Below, in pieces: positions 1 through 6,962 of a DNA stretch of 64,000 nt (position 1 is the stretch's first letter; each line of letters opens with the position of its first letter). The notes beneath the pieces were generated by a model, which saw only the letters and a program-made list of their open reading frames with translations, did not search any database and was not told the DNA's origin. The position numbers were made by a program, and so were the translations under genes. This DNA is from Candidatus Methylomirabilota bacterium (GTDB lineage Bacteria > Methylomirabilota > Methylomirabilia > Rokubacteriales > CSP1-6). The DNA is taken from assembly GCA_035764725.1 (NCBI GenBank), contig DASTYT010000047.1, positions 171,251 through 235,250 of the forward strand. Reading direction: 5' to 3'.

Positions 1-453
1 GCCCTGGGCCGCCTGAGCGCACGCTTCCTCGGCCCCCGCCAGCTCCATCCCGAGCAGCGCGGCCATCGCGCCCGTGCCCACCGGCACCGCCTCCTGCATG
101 AACTCGCCGCGGCGGCGGACCAGCCGCGCCGCGTCCGCGAAGGCGAGCGCCCCCGCGACCACCAGGGCCGAGTATTCGCCCAGGCTGTGGCCGGCGGCGA
201 GCGCGGGCGTCACGCCGCGCTCGGCCAGCGCGGCGGCGCCGGCGACGCTGGCGGTGAGCACCCCGGGCTGGGTGTTCGCGGTGAGGCCGAGATCGGCCTC
301 GGGCCCCTCGAAGCACAGGCGGGAGAGGGAAAAGCCGAGGGCCTCGTCGGCCTCCGCCCACACGCGGGCGGCGGCGGGCGACGCGGAGGCCAGGTCCTTG
401 CCCATGCCGACGGACTGCGAGCCCTGGCCGGGAAACAGGAAGACCGTGGTCAC
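1..453 (-). CDS. fabD: Malonyl-CoA:ACP transacylase, partial (C-terminus outside window)
   Basis: Transfers the malonyl group from CoA to acyl carrier protein for fatty acid synthesis in the cytosol. The visible 151 residues begin MTTVFLFPGQGSQSVGMGKD, the hallmark FabD start, and carry the nucleophile motif GHSLGEYSA. The start is a GTG just after the fabH stop codon (7 bases apart). The gene runs off the left edge, so about half of a normal 310-residue FabD is visible. It is the last visible gene of the yceD-rpmF-plsX-fabH-fabD operon, a conserved order in many bacteria. Confidence 0.95.
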   Translation of the reverse strand, partial: MTTVFLFPGQGSQSVGMGKDLASASPAAARVWAEADEALGFSLSRLCFEGPEADLGLTANTQPGVLTASVAGAAALAERGVTPALAAGHSLGEYSALVVAGALAFADAARLVRRRGEFMQEAVPVGTGAMAALLGMELAGAEEACAQAAQG

Positions 454-460
454 GGGCGGG

Positions 461-1441
461 TTACCAGCGCACGAGGGCGGCGCCCCACGTGAAGCCGCCG
501 CCGAACGCGGCGAGGAGCACGAGGTCGCCGGTATTGAGGCGCTTGGCCGACCACGCCTCCTCCATCGCCACGTAGACCGACGCCGCGCCGGTGTTGCCGT
601 AGCGGTCCACGTTGATCACGACCTTCTCCATTGGCACCTTGAGACGCTTCACCGCCGCTTCGATGATGCGGAGGTTGGCTTGGTGGGGGATGAAGAGGTC
701 GAGGTCCTCGGCGGTGAACCCGTTGCGAGTGAGGATGCGCTCGGCCGCCTCGCCGAACATGCGCACCGCCACCTTGAACACCTCGTTGCCCTTCATCTTG
801 GCGTAGTGCATCCGCTGCGCCACGGTCTCGTGGGTGGCGGGGTTCCGCGAGCCGCCGCCGGGCTGATAGAGCAGCTCCCAGTAGCGGCCGTCGGAGTAGA
901 GATCGGTGTCGATGATGCCGGACTCGCCCTCCACCGCGCGAAGCACCGCGGCCCCCGCCGCGTCGGCAAGGAGGATGCACGTGCCGCGATCGGTGTAGTC
1001 GGTGATGCGGGAGAGGCACTCCGCGCCCACGCAGAGCACCGTGCGGTACTTCCCGGTCTGGACGTACTGGGCACCCACCGAGAGGCTGTACACCGAGCCC
1101 GCACAGGCGGCGTAGAGGTCCACCGAGCCGGCGTTGCGGCAGCCCAGGCGGTGCTGGACGAGATTGGCCGTCGTGGGAAACGCCATATCGCCGGTGGTGG
1201 TGCCGACGACAATGAAGTCGATCTCCCGGGGCTCGACCCCGGCGCGCTCCATCGCCTGCTGCGCCGCGCGGAGCGCGAGGTCGGAGGTGGCCTCGTTCTC
1301 GGCGGCGATGCGGCGCTCGCGGATGCCGGTGCGCTGGACGATCCACTCGTCCGAGGTCTCCACCATCTTCTCCAGCTCGGCATTGGTGAGGACCCGCTGG
1401 GGAGCGTAGGCGCCCACACCCACGATCTTGGCGCGCTTCAT
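461..1441 (-). CDS. fabH: Beta-ketoacyl-ACP synthase III
   Basis: Starts fatty acid elongation by condensing acetyl-CoA with malonyl-ACP. The protein is 326 residues, the usual FabH length. The catalytic cysteine is C113 in DLYAACAGSVYSL, and the His and Asn of the triad lie in IPHQANLRIIEA and GNTGAASV near the C-terminus. The ATG overlaps the plsX stop by four bases, so translation is probably coupled. It sits between plsX and fabD, as in E. coli and many other bacteria. Confidence 0.97.
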   Translation of the reverse strand: MKRAKIVGVGAYAPQRVLTNAELEKMVETSDEWIVQRTGIRERRIAAENEATSDLALRAAQQAMERAGVEPREIDFIVVGTTTGDMAFPTTANLVQHRLGCRNAGSVDLYAACAGSVYSLSVGAQYVQTGKYRTVLCVGAECLSRITDYTDRGTCILLADAAGAAVLRAVEGESGIIDTDLYSDGRYWELLYQPGGGSRNPATHETVAQRMHYAKMKGNEVFKVAVRMFGEAAERILTRNGFTAEDLDLFIPHQANLRIIEAAVKRLKVPMEKVVINVDRYGNTGAASVYVAMEEAWSAKRLNTGDLVLLAAFGGGFTWGAALVRW

Positions 1442-2463
1442 TCACGTCCTCCCTCGCGCCCCTCGGCAAGCACCGATTCGGCCTCGAGCGCGGTCTTGAT
1501 GTGGTCGTTCACGTTGTTGCGCACCCATTCCGTGGCCACGCGCAGCGCGTTCTTGATCGCCTTCACCGGTGAGGCGCCGTGGCAGATGATCGACGCGCCG
1601 TTGATGCCGAGGAGCGGCGCTCCGCCCATCTCCGTGTAGTCCACCCGCCGCTTCATGCGCGCGAACGCGCGTTGGGCCAGCACCGCGCCCGCCTTCGACA
1701 GCACGTCGCGCGTGAGCTCCTCGCGGATCATCGAGGTGAGCATCTCGGCGAGGCTCTCGGACACCTTGAGGCATACGTTGCCGGTGAAGCCGTCGGTGAC
1801 CACGACGTCGCAGCGGCCGTTGTAGATGTCGCGCCCCTCGATGTTGCCGACGAAGTTGAGGGACGAGCCCCGGAGGCTCTCGAATGTGTCCTTGACCAGC
1901 TCGTTGCCCTTCCCTTCCTCCTCGCCCACGGAGAGGAGGCCCACGCGGGGATTGTCCTTGCCGATGATGTCCCGCGAGTACACGTGGCCCATCACCGCGA
2001 ACTGGAAGAGGTGGCGTGGCTTGGGGTCGACGTTGGCGCCCGCGTCGATGAGCACGGTGAAGCCAGCCAGACTCGGCAGCGCGGTGGCGATGGCGGGCCG
2101 CTCGACGCCGGGGAGGAGCCCGAGCACGAACATGCCGATGGCCATCGCGGCCCCCGTGTTCCCCGCGGAGACGAGCGCCTGGCACTCGCCGTCCTTGACG
2201 AGGTCGGCAGCCACGCGCAGCGACGAGTCGCGCTTGCGGCGCAGCGCCTGGGAGGGCGCCTCCGCCATGCCCACGACCTGGGTCGCGTGGCGGATAGACA
2301 GGGGAAGGTCCTGCGCCTTCAGGCGGAGGATCTCGCGCTCGATGGCCGCCTTGTCGCCGACCAGCACCGAGGCGATCTCATGCTCGCGAGCCGCGACGAC
2401 GGCGCCCTCCACCACCACCGCGGGCCCGAAGTCGCCTCCCATCGCATCGAGCGCGATCTTCAT
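1438..2463 (-). CDS. plsX: Phosphate acyltransferase PlsX
   Basis: Makes acyl-phosphate from acyl-ACP, the first step of phosphatidic acid synthesis in the PlsX/PlsY route. The protein is 341 residues and begins MKIALDAMGGDFGPAVVVEG, the PlsX signature. Other family blocks are VSAGNTGAAMA, DAGANVDPKP and VVTDGFTGNV. It lies 21 bases downstream of rpmF and overlaps fabH by four bases, which places it in the ribosomal protein L32/fatty acid operon. Confidence 0.97.
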   Translation of the reverse strand: MKIALDAMGGDFGPAVVVEGAVVAAREHEIASVLVGDKAAIEREILRLKAQDLPLSIRHATQVVGMAEAPSQALRRKRDSSLRVAADLVKDGECQALVSAGNTGAAMAIGMFVLGLLPGVERPAIATALPSLAGFTVLIDAGANVDPKPRHLFQFAVMGHVYSRDIIGKDNPRVGLLSVGEEEGKGNELVKDTFESLRGSSLNFVGNIEGRDIYNGRCDVVVTDGFTGNVCLKVSESLAEMLTSMIREELTRDVLSKAGAVLAQRAFARMKRRVDYTEMGGAPLLGINGASIICHGASPVKAIKNALRVATEWVRNNVNDHIKTALEAESVLAEGREGGRE

Positions 2464-2484
2464 GGGAGCAGGAGGAATGGGGCG

Positions 2485-2667
2485 CTACTCGCCCTCGACG
2501 GTTAGGACCTCGCGCCCCTTGTAGAAGCCGCAGTGCGGGCAGATCTGGTGCGGCAGCTTCGTCTCGCGGCACTGGGGGCAGATGGACCGTGTGGGCGTGG
2601 CCATCTTGTAGTGCGTGCGGCGCTTACGGCCGCGGGTCCGGGAATGACGTCGTTTGGGCAGCGGCAT
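2485..2667 (-). CDS. rpmF: 50S ribosomal protein L32
   Basis: Small structural protein of the large ribosomal subunit, 60 residues. It opens with the basic stretch MPLPKRRHSRTRGRKRRTH typical of L32 and keeps a zinc-ribbon pattern of two CxxC pairs (CPQC and CPHC), so it is the zinc-binding (C+) form of L32. It is 12 bases downstream of the DUF177 gene, the standard yceD-rpmF arrangement. Confidence 0.96.
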   Translation of the reverse strand: MPLPKRRHSRTRGRKRRTHYKMATPTRSICPQCRETKLPHQICPHCGFYKGREVLTVEGE

Positions 2668-2679
2668 CGGCGTGGGCTC

Positions 2680-3192
2680 CTATCGTGAGAGTCGGTCCGC
2701 CAGGCCCTTCAGCGGCGCCCAGCGCGCATCGGTCCCGCGCTCGGGGCAGCCGCAGGCCGTGACGTTTCGGTTGGCGCCGCACACCGGGCACAGTCCCCGG
2801 CAATCCTCGCGGCAGAGTGGCTTCATGGGCAGCGCCAGGCTTGTTTCCGTCTCCACCAGGGCTCCCAGGTCCAGTTGATCGTGCATGTACACGTCGGTCT
2901 CGAGATCGTCGGAGCCGAGCTCACGCTCCTCGGCGCGGCCCGGCGGCGCGGGGAGAAAGCGGGCCTCGACCTCCGGCGCCACCTCCGTCGCGAACGGCTC
3001 GAGGCACCGGCCACAGACCTGGGGCACCCGCGCTCTCAGCCTACCCCGGACGAAGACCGCATCCCCGTCCCTTTCGACGAGCAGGTCCACGCCGGACAGG
3101 GTCCAGGCTGGATCCGCGAAGGGCTGGCCCAGGGAGTCCGGTCCCTCGATCCGGAGACCCTCGTCGGGAATCTCCGAGACCCGGACGATCAT
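2680..3192 (-). CDS. yceD: DUF177 (YceD) family protein
   Basis: YceD proteins are encoded next to rpmF across bacteria and have been linked to 23S rRNA or large-subunit accumulation; the exact biochemical role is unclear. The protein (170 residues) starts MIVRVSEIPDEGLRIEG and contains a central CGRCL motif plus a C-terminal cysteine cluster (CREDCRGLCPVCG), which could bind zinc. I chose the ATG at 3192 because the reading frame further upstream runs through the promoter and lacks similarity. It is the first gene of the operon. Confidence 0.88.
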   Translation of the reverse strand: MIVRVSEIPDEGLRIEGPDSLGQPFADPAWTLSGVDLLVERDGDAVFVRGRLRARVPQVCGRCLEPFATEVAPEVEARFLPAPPGRAEERELGSDDLETDVYMHDQLDLGALVETETSLALPMKPLCREDCRGLCPVCGANRNVTACGCPERGTDARWAPLKGLADRLSR

Positions 3193-3247
3193 GTCGACAA
3201 CCTCGGTTAAAGATTCAAGAAACAAGGCGCTTTTCAACAACCGCGCC

Positions 3248-3276
3248 AGTATAGACACGCCGGAAAGGGCTGTCAA
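3248..3276 (-). promoter_or_regulatory. Strong sigma70-type promoter for yceD-rpmF-plsX-fabH-fabD
   Basis: On the minus strand a perfect -35 TTGACA (3276-3271) is followed after exactly 17 bases by -10 TATACT (3253-3248). The start codon of yceD at 3192 lies about 50 bases below the expected transcription start. This is the best-matching sigma70 promoter I see in the window. Confidence 0.8.
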
Positions 3277-3303
3277 CCCAAAACCCCCGGGGGGCTGCTC
3301 AAC

Positions 3304-3332
3304 TTGACGACCCTGGGGGCCGCTGTTAGCAT
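3304..3332 (+). promoter_or_regulatory. Candidate sigma70-type promoter for htpX
   Basis: TTGACG (3304-3309) and TAGCAT (3327-3332) are separated by 17 bases. A GGAGG ribosome binding site follows at about 3340, and the htpX ATG is at 3355. The promoter diverges from that of yceD, with the two -35 boxes about 27 bases apart. Confidence 0.5.
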
Positions 3333-3354
3333 TCCCAGCGGGAGGACCACCCAC

Positions 3355-4209
3355 ATGGGAAATGTGCTTAAAACCGGATTTCTTCTGGCCGTTCTGACCT
3401 GCCTCGTGGTCCTCGTAGGCCAGGCGATCGGGGGCCAGCAGGGCATGCTAATCGCGCTGGTCATGGCACTGGTCATGAATTTCGTCAGTTACTGGTTCTC
3501 GGACAAGATGGTTCTGGCCATGTACCGGGCTCAGCCCGTGGACGAGGCGGCGGCGCCGGAGCTCTACGGCGTGGTCCGGGGCCTCGCCACCCGGGCCCAG
3601 GTGCCGATGCCCAAGGTCTACATCATCCCCACGGATACCCCGAACGCCTTCGCCACCGGGCGCAATCCCGAGCATGCGGCGGTCGCGGTCACCGAGGGGA
3701 TCATGCGCATCCTCAACCGCGAGGAGCTCGAGGGCGTCATCGCGCACGAGCTGTCGCACGTGAAGAATCGCGACACGCTGATCATGACCATCGCGGCCAC
3801 CATGGCGGGCGCCATCACCTATCTCGCCCACATGGCGCAGTTCGCGGCCATCTTCGGCGGCTCGCGCCGCGACAGCGACGAGCGCGGCGGCGGGGTGTTC
3901 GGCGCCCTCGCCCTGGCGATCCTCGCTCCCATTGCCGCGATGCTGGTGCAGCTGGCGATCTCCCGCGCCCGTGAGTTCCACGCCGACGCCACTGGGGCCC
4001 GGATCGCCGGCAAGCCCTTTGGGCTCGCCTCGGCCCTGGAGAAGCTCGATCAGGCGTCCAAGGCGCTCCCGATGGATGCCACGCCGGCCACCGCGCATCT
4101 GTTCATCGTGAATCCGCTGAGCGGCAGCATGCTGCGCAGTCTGTTCTCCACGCACCCGTCCACGGAAGAGCGCGTCGCGCGCCTGCGCGCCATGGCGCTC
4201 ACCCGCTGA
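3355..4209 (+). CDS. htpX: Zinc metalloprotease HtpX
   Basis: Membrane-bound M48-family protease for quality control of membrane proteins, active on the cytoplasmic side. The 284-residue protein has the zinc-binding HExxH in [12 protein letters not shown], two N-terminal membrane segments (about residues 7-25 and 30-48) and two more in the middle. The later acidic ligand is expected in the [13 protein letters not shown] block. I chose ATG 3355 because it follows a GGAGG site; an upstream TTG at 3304 lies inside the promoter. Confidence 0.95.
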   Translation: MGNVLKTGFLLAVLTCLVVLVGQAIGGQQGMLIALVMALVMNFVSYWFSDKMVLAMYRAQPVDEAAAPELYGVVRGLATRAQVPMPKVYIIPTDTPNAFATGRNPEHAAVAVTEGIMRILNREELEGVIAHELSHVKNRDTLIMTIAATMAGAITYLAHMAQFAAIFGGSRRDSDERGGGVFGALALAILAPIAAMLVQLAISRAREFHADATGARIAGKPFGLASALEKLDQASKALPMDATPATAHLFIVNPLSGSMLRSLFSTHPSTEERVARLRAMALTR

Positions 4210-4231
4210 CCACGCTTCCCTCGGCCGTCAG

Positions 4232-4259
4232 GGGGGGAGACAACCTGCCGTCTCCCCCC
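4232..4259 (+). terminator. GC-rich hairpin between htpX and ccmA
   Basis: A perfect 10-base stem GGGGGGAGAC/GTCTCCCCCC encloses an 8-base loop. No run of T follows, so it is an atypical intrinsic terminator or a transcript-end stabiliser for htpX. Confidence 0.5.
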
Positions 4260-4311
4260 TCGTGCTCTCGCCGGCCGCGCCCGATGATGGTCTGGCAATG
4301 ATGCCTTCGCG

Positions 4312-5016
4312 ATGATCGCGGCCACCGGCCTCAGAAAAACCTTCGGGGCCACCCTGGTGCTCGAGGATGTCATCCTGGACGTGCCCGCCGGACAGTGCCT
4401 GGCCGTACTCGGGCCCAACGGGGCGGGCAAGACCACGCTGCTCCGCATCCTCGCCACGCTGGCGCGGCCCAGCGCGGGCACGCTCCGCATCGATGGGGTG
4501 GATGCGCTGCGCGAGCCCGACGCGGTGCGCGCGCGCATCGGCATGGTCGCCCACGGCTCCCACGTCTACGAGGACCTCACCGCGCTGGAGAACCTCCGCT
4601 TCTGGGCGGCGATGGGCGGGCTCGACGCGAGCCCCGCGCGCCTTCGCGAGCGGCTCCAGGCGGTGGAGCTGGACACCGTCGCCGACGAGCGCGCGCGCAC
4701 GTTCTCCGCGGGCATGAAGCGGCGGCTGGGCCTCGCGCGCGTCACCCTGGGGCAGCCGCGCCTGCTCCTCCTGGACGAGCCGTTCAACGGGCTCGACCGC
4801 CGGGGCCAGAAATGGCTGGGCGAGTTCTTGCTCGCCTTCAAGGCGGGCGGCGGCACCATCGTCCTGGCGACCCACGGCTTCGCGAGCGCCCTCGCCGTGG
4901 CCGACCGGGCGGCGATTCTCGTGGGCGGCCGGATCGCGCTGGACCGGGCCGCGGCGGGGCTCGAGCGCGAGGCGCTGCACCGTCTCTACGATGACCTGAT
5001 CGAGGCCGAGCGATGA
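4312..5016 (+). CDS. ccmA: Heme exporter ABC ATPase CcmA
   Basis: ATPase of the CcmABCD complex that releases holo-CcmE during cytochrome c maturation. The 234-residue protein has Walker A GPNGAGKTT, an ABC signature region (TFSAGMKRRLGLARV) and Walker B LLLLDEPFNGLD. Its gene order with ccmB, ccmC, ccmD, ccmE and ccmF identifies it among ABC ATPases. A five-codon frame, ATG ATG CCT TCG CGA TGA (4298-4315), ends across the ccmA start and could couple its translation. I see no strong ribosome binding site directly upstream. Confidence 0.95.
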   Translation: MIAATGLRKTFGATLVLEDVILDVPAGQCLAVLGPNGAGKTTLLRILATLARPSAGTLRIDGVDALREPDAVRARIGMVAHGSHVYEDLTALENLRFWAAMGGLDASPARLRERLQAVELDTVADERARTFSAGMKRRLGLARVTLGQPRLLLLDEPFNGLDRRGQKWLGEFLLAFKAGGGTIVLATHGFASALAVADRAAILVGGRIALDRAAAGLEREALHRLYDDLIEAER

Positions 5017-5693
5017 GCGGGTACGCGCGGCGGGTGGGCATCGTGCTCTGGAAGGATCTCCTCGTCGAGCGGCGCACCAAGGAGAGCCTGAACGCGCTCC
5101 TCTTCTTCGGGTTGCTGCTCCTCTTCCTCTTCCAGTTCTCGCTGGGGCCGGACCGCGCGCAGGTCGAATCCGTTCTGCCCGGCTTGCTCTGGCTGGGCTT
5201 CGTCCTCGCGGGGCTGCTCGGACTGGGGCGGAGCTTCCTCGCCGAGCGCGACAACGACTGCTGGGAGGGCCTGCTCCTCACGCCGGGGGACAAGTCCGCC
5301 ATCTATCTCGGCAAGCTCGCGGCCAACCTGTGCGTGATGGGCGCGGTGGAGCTGGTAATCCTGGCCCTGTTCGGCCTCTTCTTCGACGTGGATCTCAGCC
5401 GGGCGCTGCCGGGGCTCGCGGTGGTGCTGCCGCTCGGCACGCTGGGGCTCGCCACGGTGGGCACGCTCTTCGCCGCCGTCACCGCCCAGGTCCGGGCCCG
5501 CGAGCTGCTCTTCCCGGTCCTGCTGCTGCCGGTGCAGGTGCCGGTGTTGCTGGCCACCGTCAGCGCCACCCAGGTCGCGCTCGCCGGCCAGCCGCTGGCC
5601 GACGCGCGCGCGTGGCTTCAGCTCCTCGCCGCCGCTGATCTCGTGTACCTCGTGATCGGGCTGCTCACCTTCGAGTTCGTGCTGGAGGTTTGA
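5013..5693 (+). CDS. ccmB: Heme exporter permease CcmB
   Basis: Membrane partner of CcmA. The 226-residue protein has about six hydrophobic segments, including LLFFGLLLLFLFQFSL and PGLLWLGFVLAGLLGLG, and the family block DNDCWEGLLLTPGDKSAIYLGK. It overlaps ccmA by four bases and ccmC by four bases, a tightly coupled arrangement. The length matches the family (about 220 residues). Confidence 0.95.
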   Translation: MSGYARRVGIVLWKDLLVERRTKESLNALLFFGLLLLFLFQFSLGPDRAQVESVLPGLLWLGFVLAGLLGLGRSFLAERDNDCWEGLLLTPGDKSAIYLGKLAANLCVMGAVELVILALFGLFFDVDLSRALPGLAVVLPLGTLGLATVGTLFAAVTAQVRARELLFPVLLLPVQVPVLLATVSATQVALAGQPLADARAWLQLLAAADLVYLVIGLLTFEFVLEV

Positions 5694-6373
5694 TGCCCCA
5701 CCGTCCCCTCGTGCGCGCCCTCGGCTGGCTGGCGCTGCTCGCGCTGCTCGCCGGGCTGAGCATGGCCTTCGGCTACGCCCCGCGCGAAGCCGTGCAGGGC
5801 AACGTGCAGCGGATCATGTACGTGCACGTGCCGGCGGTGCTGACCGCCTACCTGGCGTTCGGGCTCGTGCTGATCGGCAGCATCGGCTACCTCGCGACCG
5901 CCCGGATGGGCTGGGACCGGCTCGCCGCCGCTGCCGCGGAGCTGGGCGTGCTTTTCACGGGCATCACGATCGCGTCCGGCTCGATCTGGGGCAAGCCGAC
6001 CTGGGGCACCTGGTGGACGTGGGACGCGCGGCTCACCTCGACGGCGATCCTCTTCCTCGTGTACGTGGGCTACCTCCTGCTGCGCGCGACGGTGGAGGAG
6101 CCGGAGCGGCGCGGCCGCTTCGCCGCGGTGGTGGGCATCGTGGGCGCCGCCAACATCCCCATCGTCCACTTCTCGGTGAAGTGGTGGCGGGCTCTGCATC
6201 AGCCGTCGACGATACTGGGTCCCGAGCCTTCGCCCATCGCCGCGCCGATCGCGCTCGCCCTGCTCGTGAACTGGGTGGCCTTCACCCTCCTCTTCGCGTA
6301 CTTCCTCACCCGCCGCGTCGAGATCGCCCGGCTGGAGGACGCCGCGCTCCAGGGAGCCGTCCGTGCCCGATAA
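5690..6373 (+). CDS. ccmC: Heme-handling protein CcmC
   Basis: Inner-membrane protein that presents heme to CcmE. The 227-residue protein carries the periplasmic tryptophan-rich WWD motif WGTWWTWDARLTS and two flanking histidine sites (MYVHVPAVLTAYL and IVHFSVKWWRALHQPST) that ligand heme in this family. Six membrane segments are visible. The start overlaps the ccmB stop by four bases. Confidence 0.96.
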   Translation: MMPHRPLVRALGWLALLALLAGLSMAFGYAPREAVQGNVQRIMYVHVPAVLTAYLAFGLVLIGSIGYLATARMGWDRLAAAAAELGVLFTGITIASGSIWGKPTWGTWWTWDARLTSTAILFLVYVGYLLLRATVEEPERRGRFAAVVGIVGAANIPIVHFSVKWWRALHQPSTILGPEPSPIAAPIALALLVNWVAFTLLFAYFLTRRVEIARLEDAALQGAVRAR

Positions 6374-6377
6374 GGTG

Positions 6378-6509
6378 ATGCCCGACCACTGGGGATACGT
6401 GCTGGCCGCGTACGGCCTCGCCGCCGCCGCGCTGCTCGGCTACTGGCGCCATCTCCTGCGCCGCGCCCGCGGCCTCGTCGCGCGCCGGGCCGGCAGACCG
6501 ACGGCATGA
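6378..6509 (+). CDS. ccmD: Heme exporter subunit CcmD
   Basis: Small single-span membrane protein, 43 residues, that stabilises CcmABC with holo-CcmE. The sequence begins MPDHWGYVLAAYGLAAAALL and continues with a basic tail (RHLLRRARGLVARR), the standard CcmD layout of a short outside segment, one membrane helix and a positive cytoplasmic tail. The ATG lies five bases after the ccmC stop codon, and the stop overlaps the ccmE start (ATGA). It is too short to be found by most gene callers. Confidence 0.85.
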   Translation: MPDHWGYVLAAYGLAAAALLGYWRHLLRRARGLVARRAGRPTA

Positions 6510-6958
6510 AGCGCCGCGCGAAATTCCTCGCCGGGGGGGCCGTGATCCTGGCCGCGCTCGTCTATCTCGTCTACGCCGGGGTGAGCCAGTCCGTCGTCTA
6601 CTTCGTGACGCCGGCGGAGCTGCTTGCCGCGCCGGCCGCGGGGAAGACCTATCGGCTGGGCGGCATGGTGCAGCCGGGCAGCCTCGTGTGGCAGCCGCGC
6701 ACGCTCGACCTCCGCTTCACGCTGTCCGACGGAAAGGCCACGGTGCCGGTGCGCCACAAGGGCACCCCGCCCGATCTCTTCGCCGAGGGGCGCGGCGCCG
6801 TGGTCGAGGGCGCATGGAGCGGCGAGGGCTACTTCAAGGCGACGACCATCCTCGCCAAGCACTCCGAGGAGTACAAGGCGCCGCACGACCCCTCCCAGAC
6901 CGGCTACAAGGAGCTCCTGAAGACGCTCCGCGGCGACCAGGCGTCGCAGCCCCGATGA
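6506..6958 (+). CDS. ccmE: Heme chaperone CcmE
   Basis: Periplasmic, membrane-anchored OB-fold protein that binds heme covalently and carries it to CcmF. The 150-residue protein has an N-terminal membrane anchor (residues about 8-25) and the heme-attachment histidine in LAKHSEEYKAP near residue 124. This matches the family motif in which His is followed by an acidic run and Tyr. It overlaps ccmD by four bases and is followed four bases later by ccmF. Confidence 0.96.
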   Translation: MKRRAKFLAGGAVILAALVYLVYAGVSQSVVYFVTPAELLAAPAAGKTYRLGGMVQPGSLVWQPRTLDLRFTLSDGKATVPVRHKGTPPDLFAEGRGAVVEGAWSGEGYFKATTILAKHSEEYKAPHDPSQTGYKELLKTLRGDQASQPR

Positions 6959-6962
6959 GCCC

